A DNA stretch of 64,000 nucleotides, taken from the NCBI GenBank assembly GCA_003635315.1, contig PYJD01000023.1, forward strand, positions 260,502 through 324,501. The letters are read 5' to 3'. This document shows, one piece after another, positions 1 through 8,550 of the stretch; within the stretch, counting starts at the first letter, position 1, and each line of letters begins with the position of its first letter. Below the pieces are notes generated by a model. It made no database searches and had not been told where the DNA came from. It saw only the letters and a program-made list of their open reading frames with translations. This stretch comes from Candidatus Poribacteria bacterium (GTDB taxonomy: Bacteria; Poribacteria; WGA-4E; WGA-3G). Both the position numbers and the translations under genes were made by a program.

Positions 1-263
1 ACAGTAACCACAATGATTGCCATTAAAAAGATCATTTGCTTTTCAAGACCTCCCACTCGCCCATTTAGGGATGCAACATTCTCTTTTACTGAACCGATTT
101 CAGTTTTTATCGTATCGATATCGACCTTTATGGGTTTAACCACATCTTCAATTTCCTCTTTAACTATCAAACGGATCTGATTAAGATTATCAGACGTTAA
201 GTCAGCAAGAGTCGGTAATGCTATTGTGCAGAAGAATATTGATAATAATAAAACATTTTTCAT
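1..263 (-). CDS. Short secreted/membrane coiled-coil protein, 3' end off the window
   Basis: I do not recognise a named family. The reading frame begins at ATG 263-261 with a strong Shine-Dalgarno (AGGAGG, complement of 271-276, 7 nt before the start) and runs open to the window edge. The N-terminus is a typical signal peptide (MKNVLLLSIFFCTIALP). A stretch rich in I/V/K/E follows, with heptad-like spacing that suggests a short coiled coil (roughly residues 25-70). The last visible residues (MIFLMAIIVVTV) look like the start of a transmembrane helix. The likely product is a small inner-membrane protein with a periplasmic helical domain. The C-terminus is missing, so function cannot be judged. 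Confidence 0.7.
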   Translation of the reverse strand, partial: MKNVLLLSIFFCTIALPTLADLTSDNLNQIRLIVKEEIEDVVKPIKVDIDTIKTEIGSVKENVASLNGRVGGLEKQMIFLMAIIVVT

Positions 264-441
264 TGGAATACCTCCTATGCATTATATTTAAGTATAAAGT
301 ATTTTTTGCAAAATACCAACCTTTAAACAAACAGAATACTTCGACGTTATTCGGTTACAACTGTCTCCTCACCGAGTATATCAATAATCTTCACAACAAC
401 GTGGGTATTTGAACATGATTATGCACAGAACTGTTCAATGA

Positions 442-2052
442 TTACACGCTTGTTAGAGCAGTATTAAGGGCTTCCCAAAATGGATTCTCATTCAGTTCAT
501 TATAGAATGGCAAACCGATCAAGCGGAATTCTTTACTATCAACCGTTAAGAGTTGGTCTTTAAATTCGACAGTAATTTCTTTCATGAATCTATCTTTCCA
601 TTGGTCAACCGGTTGCAGAAATTTACCTTTCGGTTCTACGAAAAATTGATAACAAACAAATTTCCCTTCTTTTTCTTGTAGGAATAGTGCAAAATCTGGA
701 TAAAATGCTTGTCCATGACCTGAGTCTCGGGTTTCGTAGCAACGGACAATATCAAACAGGTTTAGTACGTCCCATCCTTCATTGAGTTTTTGTACCGCAA
801 AGATTGCACGGATAGGATTGTCTTTATCCTCAAGTGTGTTTACCTGCATCTGATAGTTTTTCTTTTGATCTTCATCATTAACCGAGAGGCAATATGCTTC
901 CTGAAATTCGGATTTCAGACGTTGTATAAGTTGTTCGTTATTGATTCCGTTTTCGACAAAGAAACGAAATGCCTGTTTAACAATCCCAAGTGATGATTTG
1001 CGAATGCCTTCAATTTGGTCATCGGTGAGTCCATCAATCAGTCTGTGAAAGTTCTCCTTGTTTTCTTCCGATTGTGGGATTGTTTTCTGTGCCTTGAAAA
1101 GTATGACAGGTTTTAGGTTAATACGATTTTTCAAAGCGACCAGCTGCTTATAGTAATTAACTATGAGTGCTTGCAAGATACGTGAGTCCTGATCTAAATC
1201 GGAATGCACGAGCACGACCTCTTTTGAAAATTTATCGTTCCGAAAGTTAATCAGATCATAACGATTGATAATCTTATTCCGATATTTTTCTATCATCGTG
1301 GGTGTTTCATAATCATGTGTAGCAGTGAATTCCAACAATAGATTAGCGTTATTGGACTGAAAGATATGATGCACTGTGTTTTCCCAACTCTCAAATAACT
1401 CCATTCCCGTTTGTGTCTTTGTGCTAACATTCATGTGATGCGCTTCATCTGCCAACAGGACAATTTGCTGCTCAGTGAAATTTTCGTATGTTAAAGCGTT
1501 TTCCTTTTCCGAATTCATATCGGTATGCAGTTGCTGAATAGTCGTGAAGCAGATGTTGATGTCATTTTCGTTGACCCCTTCAAAATTCTCTACTTGCGTC
1601 ACTTTAACCGGCTTACCCTCAAAACGGATGTCTTGACTGAAAAGGTATTTTGCGGCACGTGGATTAAGAAAGTTGTCCTTTGTCTTTTCTATGATATTGG
1701 TAGAGTTGACGAAAAAGAGGAAGTTACGATAACCTTGTTCGTATAGGTAGAGGATTAAGCCTGCCATTATGAGCGTCTTACCACTGCCGGTTGCCATATT
1801 GAAAAGCAGGTGTAAGGGTTTATCCTTCTCTTCAAAATCGTTTTCAAAACAGAGGATAAACCGTACAAATGCTTCCACTTGATATTCACGGAGTTCAAAA
1901 GTAGGGTTAAGATTATCCTTGATGGATGGCGTAACTTCGGTCTCTCGGAGGGTTCTCCGTCCGAATTCTTCTAATAATGTTTCGTGTAAAAATTTTTCGG
2001 GAATTTTACTTTTATCAGGTGCTAGAATTAAAGACCCAATTTTCTCTTTAAA
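442..2052 (-). pseudogene. Type III restriction endonuclease (Res) subunit, internally deleted
   Basis: This is a superfamily-2 helicase/nuclease of the type III Res kind. The Q-motif-like ELREYQ, Walker A (MATGSGKT), DEAH box (LLADEAHH), the SAT-like motif (EFTATHD) and motif V (LNEGWDVLNLFD) are all visible. Directly after YETRDSGHG the frame jumps to QAFYPDFALFL...EPKGK, which resembles the C-terminal PD-(D/E)xK nuclease. Motif VI (GRGAR-type) and the whole central region are gone. Relatives as I remember them are about 900 residues; this frame gives about 535. The frame is open back to 2052, overlapping the PIN gene stop, and upstream codons read like the family N-terminus. There is no ATG, GTG or TTG until GTG 1878. 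I infer a decayed gene; a short functional variant cannot be excluded. Confidence 0.75.
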
Positions 2053-2524
2053 TTAAGTCCACTACTTTGATACATTCAACCTTAAAATGCTTGCAGACAT
2101 CGGGAATTTTCGGTCTATTCACACTATCCGTAGGGTTTTCTTCCGTTACGACAATACAATTATCAGTGACTTGTGCAAACGCAATACACCACGGATCAGC
2201 ACCTGATTTATCTCTTCTATCATCTAACAGTTTAGGGAATACGGTCAGTATCTCACTCACTTTTTCTTGGACGAATTCATCAACTGGTATTTGAAAGTAT
2301 TGTTGGAGGTTATTCTGATTACGCCATAGTTTTACACCTGAGTCTTCCATCGCTTCATCGAAAACAACCTGTGACATTTTTAGCCTGCCCTTTTCTATCA
2401 GTTCCACCACTTTACACCACAAAGCCGGAAAGTTTGCGATTGGATATCTTTCATTAAACGCCGCAAATAATGCACTTGTATCCAGACTATAAATTATTTG
2501 ATTTTGGTTAAAAAGTGAATTCAT
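2048..2524 (-). CDS. PIN-domain protein, DUF4411-like, putative toxin
   Basis: This 158-residue protein looks like a PIN-fold ribonuclease of the DUF4411 type. YSLDTSALFAAF places the first acidic residue at D15. Further acidic residues lie in the middle (FDEAMEDSG) and near the C-terminus (DKSGADPWCIAFA, then VTEEN), as expected for a PIN metal site. Its start overlaps the stop of the upstream XRE-ImmA/IrrE gene by 4 nt (ATGA at 2521-2524), so the two are translationally coupled. PIN-DUF4411 next to an XRE-ImmA/IrrE protein is a recurrent toxin-antitoxin-like pairing. The role as toxin is inferred from family and context. The length appears complete. Confidence 0.8.
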   Translation of the reverse strand: MNSLFNQNQIIYSLDTSALFAAFNERYPIANFPALWCKVVELIEKGRLKMSQVVFDEAMEDSGVKLWRNQNNLQQYFQIPVDEFVQEKVSEILTVFPKLLDDRRDKSGADPWCIAFAQVTDNCIVVTEENPTDSVNRPKIPDVCKHFKVECIKVVDLI

Positions 2525-3693
2525 GCAAAAATGCTACTTTCAATTTTAGAAAGATGTTTTGTATCACAGTAAGAAAAAACAGCTGCCAATTTCGCGAGTG
2601 TTATTTTATCCTCATAGTATGCCCTGAAAGCGGTACGGGCAAAAAACTCACCTGAAGCATTAAGTATTCGGGTATGGTAATGTGGAAATCCTTTAGGTTC
2701 TTGTATGTTATCTTTATACTTTTTCTGCTGATCTTTTTTGAATATTTGAAATTCTTGCTGAGAGATTTTGTTGAGAGTTAACAATCTCCGCATGATAACT
2801 TCAGAACTCACACGAAAATAGGCACAGGCTTCGGATAATATTTTATTACTTACCTTTAACTTTACCATTTTTAACAATTCATTTTGTGGCACTAATACCT
2901 CTGCTGCTACTTGATTGCAAAAGACTTCAATGGGATCAAAATTCGGAAAATTAACTTCTTCAAAGTCCATATTCTGAATGATACTTTCCCCAAGAGCAAT
3001 GTGAACTAATTCGTGAATGATTGTAAATATACGGCCGTAAGGACTGTCTTTAGGATTTACAACAATTACTGGAAAAGGTCTCTGTGCTATGCAAAATCCA
3101 CGTACTGTTTGCAGTTCAACAGAAAGATGTGTGTTCACAGAAGTTTGACAGACAAGAATGCCTTTCGCTTCAACGGTCCTTTTCCAAAACTTCAAAACTT
3201 TGTAACGATCTTTAGTTCGTGGTAGTTTTTGTGTATTGAAGTCGAGAAATCGTCTAATTTTCTCCGCTGCATGTCCAGATTCCTCGTTAATATTAATATT
3301 TAGAGAAACTTTAGGTGGAGCTTCTTCCAGTATTTCAAAAAGACCAATGATTGTTTGCCGTCTATCAATAACTTCAACGATATTAGCATTTAATCTATAG
3401 GTTTCTCCATCATCTCGCGTGCTTGTCCCTGGCAATACTCGAAAATCTGTAAGTGGTTTGAAATCCGTAGGTGGTTTCGGCAAATAGAAAATAGAAATAT
3501 GCGTTCTATAGAGTTTCGCAATCCTTTTTAATTGTGCAAAGGTAGGTTGATCTGTCCCGCTTTCCCAGGCCACAAGACGTTCACAATCTATATTTAATTT
3601 CTTTGGCACGAAGTCTATCTCTAATCTGATACGTTTTTCACGTACCCACTTCAGAACTTCTGGTGTAATGAGTGCTTTGACAGATTTAGCCAT
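2521..3693 (-). CDS. XRE-family regulator fused to ImmA/IrrE metallopeptidase
   Basis: This is a 390-residue protein with an N-terminal helix-turn-helix (about residues 10-65, with the typical LVAWESGTDQPTFAQLKRIA) and an ImmA/IrrE (DUF955) zinc peptidase domain. The zinc motif HELVH is at 227-231, with a downstream acidic segment (FCNQVAAEVLVP) that fits the family's third ligand region. ImmA/IrrE proteins bind DNA or cleave a partner repressor. Here it forms a two-gene operon with the PIN gene that follows (4-nt overlap), so it is the likely antitoxin or regulator. The inverted repeat TACCTA-TT-TAGGTA 43 bp upstream may be its operator. The genes flanking the pair are decayed or intact type III RM parts and cargo. 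Confidence 0.85.
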   Translation of the reverse strand: MAKSVKALITPEVLKWVREKRIRLEIDFVPKKLNIDCERLVAWESGTDQPTFAQLKRIAKLYRTHISIFYLPKPPTDFKPLTDFRVLPGTSTRDDGETYRLNANIVEVIDRRQTIIGLFEILEEAPPKVSLNININEESGHAAEKIRRFLDFNTQKLPRTKDRYKVLKFWKRTVEAKGILVCQTSVNTHLSVELQTVRGFCIAQRPFPVIVVNPKDSPYGRIFTIIHELVHIALGESIIQNMDFEEVNFPNFDPIEVFCNQVAAEVLVPQNELLKMVKLKVSNKILSEACAYFRVSSEVIMRRLLTLNKISQQEFQIFKKDQQKKYKDNIQEPKGFPHYHTRILNASGEFFARTAFRAYYEDKITLAKLAAVFSYCDTKHLSKIESSIFA

Positions 3694-3735
3694 GATTTGT
3701 ATCCCACAAGCGAATTAGAAAATTCTCCGTAAAAC

Positions 3736-3749
3736 TACCTATTTAGGTA
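3736..3749. promoter_or_regulatory. Candidate operator, TACCTA-TT-TAGGTA
   Basis: A 14-bp inverted repeat with perfect 6-bp arms lies just upstream of the XRE-ImmA/IrrE start. XRE proteins of toxin-antitoxin pairs usually bind such a site to repress their own operon. That assignment is an inference from position. Confidence 0.35.
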
Positions 3750-3910
3750 TTCACAAAACAAAATAAATATACCCTTTAAGTGAATTAAAGTATAACACAA
3801 AAGAGACATAATGTCAAGAAACGATTCACCTATTCTGTGATGCGTATGTCTATTCTCCATAAAACACCTTATTTCCCACATCGTCGATAGGCAAAATTTT
3901 TGAAAATCAC

Positions 3911-3939
3911 TTGACATTTACCGATAAATATAGTACAAT
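3911..3939 (+). promoter_or_regulatory. Sigma-70-like promoter with no plus-strand gene
   Basis: TTGACA at 3911-3916, a 17-bp spacer, and TACAAT at 3934-3939. The -35 is perfect and the -10 is one mismatch from consensus. The next plus-strand gene is many kilobases away. Transcription from here would run antisense into the DUF3800 gene or make a short RNA across 3946-4020. Confidence 0.45.
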
Positions 3940-4020
3940 AGTAAGTGCCAGTGGACAAAATTCGGGTTCATCCGTGTGATTGGGAGGCTACGGCTCAGAC
4001 CAATCCTATATCCCCGGCGT

Positions 4021-4875
4021 TTATTTTCTACCCTTTAAGGTTTCTGCTGTAAGCGGTTTGTTCTGCGTATAATATACACCATGCTCTGTCTTGCGCGTGT
4101 CATCAATATCATGGACAAGGCCGAATGTCTGCCATAGATACACCAAATATCTATCTTCACCTCGTTCATAAAGTCTCTGTAACGCCCAAATAAAGTAATC
4201 AACCGCCTGCAAACCTGCGTGCCCCTTTGGAGTCGCTGCAGATACATTCAGGGACACGTCGGTTAGTTTATTGCTTTGCAAACTGTTTGGGGTTTGTAGC
4301 AGGTCCGGTGCAAATTCAATTGCTTGACGCAAGGAATCGGTACGTCCAGATTTGCCGCGTTTTGAGAAAGTAATAATATATCTGCCATGCTGACGCAACC
4401 TTTTGTTAAACAACCGTCCAGTCAAATAATCATAAAGTTCGTTGGGATGGTAACGATAATCTGATTCTCGCTTGTTGCGTTGGCGGACGTATTCAAGAAC
4501 GCTCAATTTATCGGCAACAACTGCGTAAAAGCGCAATCCTTCCATGTCACGTAAAATCCTAAATACCTCCCTCCGAACTTCAGGTAAATCATCCTTGGCG
4601 TGAAATGCAATAGCAGTTTTTCGTTCGTTTGGCTGCATTGATGGTACTCCTGTGAAATAGGAATCACTCATCAGTTGTGCGCGCAGTACATCAAAACGAT
4701 CCTTTAATGCCGTTGGGTTTGGCACATCTAACAAACCGAGTATGAAAAAGCGAGAACATCCTTCTGTGCCTACCAATACCTTTCCTGTCTTGGAAAAGAG
4801 AGTGCTATCGCCACCTTCATCTACAAAATAGTGACGGATTGATGCAGGTGTTCCAGGGATTTGTCTATTCTCCAT
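4021..4875 (-). CDS. DUF3800 domain protein
   Basis: Family DUF3800 has an RNase H-like fold and no firmly established activity. The sequence shows the family's N-terminal acidic strand (HYFVDEGGD, D19-D23), the middle HAKDD segment and the C-terminal QAVDYFIWALQR helix, which carries another conserved Asp. I start at ATG 4875. A longer frame from GTG 4899 overlaps the upstream HEPN-like gene by 17 bp and shows no better ribosome site. It directly follows that gene in the same direction, so the two are probably co-translated. Both lie between the decayed Mod and Res genes, which suggests a defence accessory role. The length (284 aa) looks complete. Confidence 0.8.
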   Translation of the reverse strand: MENRQIPGTPASIRHYFVDEGGDSTLFSKTGKVLVGTEGCSRFFILGLLDVPNPTALKDRFDVLRAQLMSDSYFTGVPSMQPNERKTAIAFHAKDDLPEVRREVFRILRDMEGLRFYAVVADKLSVLEYVRQRNKRESDYRYHPNELYDYLTGRLFNKRLRQHGRYIITFSKRGKSGRTDSLRQAIEFAPDLLQTPNSLQSNKLTDVSLNVSAATPKGHAGLQAVDYFIWALQRLYERGEDRYLVYLWQTFGLVHDIDDTRKTEHGVYYTQNKPLTAETLKGRK

Positions 4876-4882
4876 ATTTGCG

Positions 4883-6253
4883 CTACGTAGACTCTTCACC
4901 GAGTATCAAGTTATTCCAATCGGGGAACTTTCCATCTTCCAGAATCTTCAGTATTGATTGCCTACATAAGTCTTGGGCTCTTGGGATAAATTCTGATGTG
5001 GCAATAGGTTTTTCGTCCTTTCTAACCTTAATCTTCTTGGGAACCACTCCATTGTGAACAGCCTTAGAACGCAGGGTATATATTGCCTTAAACTCGTCCA
5101 TTAATTTCTCGCGCTCCGCTTTATCTTCTCCAAGAAGCCATGAAGCACGAAGACGGAATTGAAAAGCTAACTGATCTACGTTATCACTTGGCAAAAAGAG
5201 AGATTCAAAGGCTATTCCTAAGTCAATCATTTTATCTTCAGGATCCCGCGATCTTTTGGATTTTATCCATCTATTAATCGGTATCTGCAATTTTTCTTCA
5301 ACCCCTGAATCCAGGTTTACCAAGATTTCGTACAGACGTTTGGCTTCATCTATTTGAAGTGTGCTAAGCGGATTAGGTATTCCAAACGGAGAGTGCGAGG
5401 GGTAACGGACCCTCGTTACCCCAAAAACTCCCAGATTGAAAAGTTTGTCTGCCTCTAAAAATGGCCATTGACGAGCAATTTGAACTGCTGAATCGCAAAC
5501 TAAAGACAATGCTCGGCAGAATTTACCGTAAAAATCGTCTACATCAAATCTTGAGAATGTGTTGTTATCCACTTTAACTTGAAACCGTGACAAATATTCT
5601 GAAAATGATACCTCTGATTTCAGAAATGGTTTGCAAAATATGGGAGATACAGTAGCGTCAATCTTAAAAAGCGTTTTTCCGGCAAAATCATCTGCTTTAG
5701 CATTCCACATACTGAATATGTGATTAAGCAAATGGCGAGGCAGATCCGACTCTTTCTCAGGAAGAGGGACAAGTCGTATTCCTTCATAAACTTGTATTTC
5801 ACATTCCAACTTTATTCCTTCAAGCACTGCATAGTATTGAAAGGATCCATGCGTCTCTGTAGTACACCTATCAAATGCTAATACAGCACTTTCTATCCCA
5901 CGAGCAATGGTAATTCTCAGAAGTTGTACCAGGAGGTCATACAGATCATATCCCGGAACCCGACCTCCTATTGCAACAAAAGAGCAAGCAGATTGAATAT
6001 GGTTTTCATGTATATATTCTGATAATTCCTCTCTGATAAAGTCAAGAAATTTTAGCTTCGTTGCCTCCCTGACAATGTAAGGAGTAAAGTTTATAACAGA
6101 GGGACCCCGGTAATTCCATCCTTGCTGTAAGTGATTTCTATAAACTGCCAAGGGGAGCAATGGAGTTTCCTGTGCCCAACTATGTCGTATTTCCAAAGAC
6201 GCGATTGCTTCGTTTAGCAACTGCCTTAGTTCTTCTTTTCTTTCTTCAGTCAT
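4883..6253 (-). CDS. Large protein with C-terminal HEPN-like Rx4H motif
   Basis: This is a 456-residue protein I cannot assign to a named family. Near the C-terminus the segment TLRSKAVHNG contains R395-SKAV-H400. This is the Rx4H signature of HEPN ribonucleases, placed in a helical region as in ApeA-like abortive-infection proteins. The N-terminal 300 residues are mixed alpha/beta with no motif I recognise. The start at ATG 6253 is chosen because AGGTGG lies 4 nt before it; a TTG frame from 6271 would overlap the Mod stop. It overlaps the long DUF3800 frame and precedes DUF3800, so the pair looks like one unit. A role as a defence RNase is inferred from the motif and from the position inside a type III RM locus. 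Confidence 0.65.
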   Translation of the reverse strand: MTEERKEELRQLLNEAIASLEIRHSWAQETPLLPLAVYRNHLQQGWNYRGPSVINFTPYIVREATKLKFLDFIREELSEYIHENHIQSACSFVAIGGRVPGYDLYDLLVQLLRITIARGIESAVLAFDRCTTETHGSFQYYAVLEGIKLECEIQVYEGIRLVPLPEKESDLPRHLLNHIFSMWNAKADDFAGKTLFKIDATVSPIFCKPFLKSEVSFSEYLSRFQVKVDNNTFSRFDVDDFYGKFCRALSLVCDSAVQIARQWPFLEADKLFNLGVFGVTRVRYPSHSPFGIPNPLSTLQIDEAKRLYEILVNLDSGVEEKLQIPINRWIKSKRSRDPEDKMIDLGIAFESLFLPSDNVDQLAFQFRLRASWLLGEDKAEREKLMDEFKAIYTLRSKAVHNGVVPKKIKVRKDEKPIATSEFIPRAQDLCRQSILKILEDGKFPDWNNLILGEEST

Positions 6254-6267
6254 TTGTCCACCTTTCA

Positions 6268-7400
6268 TCAAGAATTTCTATAAAACGCTCTATTCAACAT
6301 CTTATCCTCCGCGCTGACACCAAAATCCGCGTCCTTTATTTCAGAGAGGTTGACGTAGAGTTGGTTTTTGTCCAGCAGTTCTGCTAATAGATGTTTCTGT
6401 GCCTCAAGGTCGCCGATAGCAGTGAAATCGTTTACGGCTTCTTCCGGGACTTCAGCGTTGACATACCAGTTCAGGAACGAGTTTTCGGCAATATCTTTCC
6501 AGAGGGTGACAAGGTCTTTGGAGGATTCTGCGGTTTGGATTTTCTCTATATATACCTGGTTGTATTGCATTAGTTGGCAATAGATAAATTCACCATCGCC
6601 TTGCTCTTTTATGACATTTTCTACGCGCGGCACGGTAACACTTTCAACATAATCCATCTGTTCAAATAATATAAATTTCCAATTACCACTATCTTGTTTG
6701 TTCAATACTAAGACAGCATGTGCAGTAGTTGCTGAACCAGCATGGAAGTCAAGAATAATTGCATCTTTATCGTTTTCAAAAAAAGTAGCACCCAGAATAA
6801 TTTCCTTCAATAATGAAATTGGCTTTGGAAATGAAAAAGTATCTTCTCCCATTAGATCGTTTAGTTCATTCTTACGGTCTGCGTTAAGATGTTTTAAAAC
6901 CGAGTAAAACTTTGAACCGTTCTCTGCTAATGCTCTTTGGTAAGTACTTTCGGATCAAACATCCAATTGATTTCGTCTTGTGCAAGGATTTCATTGAAGA
7001 AAATCTCTTTGCGTATTTCCTCTTCCTTTTTCTGTCCACCTTCAAGCACACAATCTTTATACGGTCACACAAGTGACACCTCGCCACGTTCACAGAGAAA
7101 CTTACCGTCAATGTTCAAACCGATTCTGTTGCGGAATTCGGTGTAGGAATTAGCAAGAAAGTTCTTTTCGTTGTTGTAGTCAATAAAGGTATTGTGGTTG
7201 AAAACCCAATGTCCGTCAATCTAATTAAAGAAGGTTGATTTTATTTCGGTATCGGAAAGGAGTAACCTGATGAGATTCGGGTCAAGTTTCCATGTATGGT
7301 CTTTGACTGCAGCGGGGAGGAGTTCGTGTGATTCGTCAGTAAAGTCGGGGTTGGTTTTGAGAAGTGCGATCAGTCTTTCGTTGAAGTTTTGTTTGGGCAT
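6268..7400 (-). pseudogene. Type III RM methyltransferase (Mod), decayed
   Basis: The N-terminal part reads from ATG 7400 (MPKQNFNERLIALLKTNPDF) and matches the start of adenine-specific type III Mod proteins. It carries in-frame stops at 7223-7221 (TAG) and 7067-7065 (TGA). After FDPKVL near 6945 the frame shifts to one running 6268 to about 6945, which includes ALAENGSKFYSVLKHLNADR, FPKPISLLKEII and the AdoMet motif LDFHAGSATTAHAV. The middle of the protein, which should hold the DPPY catalytic motif and target recognition domain, is missing. The gene is therefore almost certainly inactive. Its 3' end abuts the HEPN-like gene, so the original operon order was Mod, cargo, Res. Confidence 0.8.
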
Positions 7401-7452
7401 GGTGAAATTATTTCCATTTCAGTGTTATTGTTCATCTATGTCAAACAGTGGT

Positions 7453-8550
7453 CTATGAATTGAGTTCACGAAGTGCATTCTGAAAGATTTTAATGTATTG
7501 TTGATTGTTATCCTGCTTAGCCAAATGTAAGCCTATTTGATAATCCTGCTTTGCTTCGTTAGAAAGACCAAGACACGATTTCGCATAACCTCGAATCTGA
7601 TATACAGATTCCATCTTACTCCATCCTATATGGCATACCTCGTCAAAGTCATCAATGGCTTCTTGATATTGTTGTATAGAGACTCTCGCGTGTCCACGCC
7701 AGAAATACGGGTTTGCATCTTTTGGATTCCAACGAATTGCCTTGTCATAGTTATTAATAGCTTCCTCGTACTCCTGTCTTTGATATGCTTGCTGACCAAG
7801 AACAAAATAGTCGGGTACTGGGAAAGGTTTGTTATGTGCATGTTGACTCGCGAAACCTTCAAGATCGTTAAAAAGCGTCTTTCCTGTGATATGTGAGCAA
7901 ACATCTAAAGATTTTAGTATTTCTTCTTTGCAAGTTGCGTCAATGATACATTCTTCATCTGGTGGAATAACTTGGTTACCTCCCAACAAAAAGACAGAGT
8001 GTTGTGAAGCAATTCGATTATTCAAGTGCCTCGGTTGCCATCGAAAAAGCTGAGGTTGCCATATCTTTTTACTTGGCGCGTTGAAAAAAGAATCAAAATC
8101 TCTCACTTCCAACATCTTTGGTGTAATTTCTTCAATTGTATTTGGGTCATTAAGAACTGCCCCAACTTTACCGTCTGTGGGGGCACTACTACTTGGCTGG
8201 CAGGCAAACCAGAGAGCAATCTGGGCATTATAGGTAAAATCTATCAAGCAGGTGGCTGCACCTAAGTGTTGAAGTTCAGCGAGTATTTCCAAGTCCTTCA
8301 GTTGTCGTCCGTTTTTGTGGTCATGTCCCAAAAGCCGTACTTCTTTGATTAATACCCTATTAATATCAAGGAATTCGTCAAGACTACTTCTGTTAAATGA
8401 ACTTGGCAGTCGACGCCAAGCGGATGCCTCTATTTGGTATGCATCATTTGACAAACCCCGAAACAAGAATTGATCGGATTTTAAACTGGGATTTATTGAT
8501 TCCACCCATTTTATGAATTCATTTAACGTTTTGATCCTACGCGTTACCAA
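7453..8550 (-). CDS. FRG domain protein with C-terminal TPR repeats
   Basis: Residues about 9-225 form an FRG domain. FLFRGLSNDAYQIEASAWRR is the name-giving F-R-G segment, and LAELQHLGAATCLIDFT is its second conserved block. Residues about 245-355 are TPR-like (YEEAINNYDKAIRWNPKDAN, YQEAIDDFDEV). FRG proteins have no settled biochemical role but are common in phage-defence and mobile contexts, and here the neighbour is a decayed type III RM locus. The start is TTG 8550, with GGAAAGAG about 9 nt upstream. No upstream ATG is available. The gene looks complete (365 aa). Confidence 0.8.
   Translation of the reverse strand: MVTRRIKTLNEFIKWVESINPSLKSDQFLFRGLSNDAYQIEASAWRRLPSSFNRSSLDEFLDINRVLIKEVRLLGHDHKNGRQLKDLEILAELQHLGAATCLIDFTYNAQIALWFACQPSSSAPTDGKVGAVLNDPNTIEEITPKMLEVRDFDSFFNAPSKKIWQPQLFRWQPRHLNNRIASQHSVFLLGGNQVIPPDEECIIDATCKEEILKSLDVCSHITGKTLFNDLEGFASQHAHNKPFPVPDYFVLGQQAYQRQEYEEAINNYDKAIRWNPKDANPYFWRGHARVSIQQYQEAIDDFDEVCHIGWSKMESVYQIRGYAKSCLGLSNEAKQDYQIGLHLAKQDNNQQYIKIFQNALRELNS

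Larger units (their letters stand above)
3694..4020. other. Intergenic, promoter-like signals only
   Basis: This 327-bp gap between DUF3800 and XRE-ImmA holds the candidate operator and a strong plus-strand promoter. It also contains a fragment at 3963-3977 (GGTTCATCCGTGTGAT) resembling the repeat at 57424-57468. A 60-codon minus-strand frame here has no ribosome site or family resemblance, and I do not call it a gene. Confidence 0.5.

Noticed and set aside
3735..3917. 60-codon minus-strand frame
   Set aside because: No ribosome site, Cys/His/Phe-rich composition typical of chance frames, and it covers the candidate operator.
6884..7111. 75-codon minus-strand frame within the Mod region
   Set aside because: It is an out-of-frame reading of the decayed Mod gene; the recognisable Mod sequence is in the other two frames.
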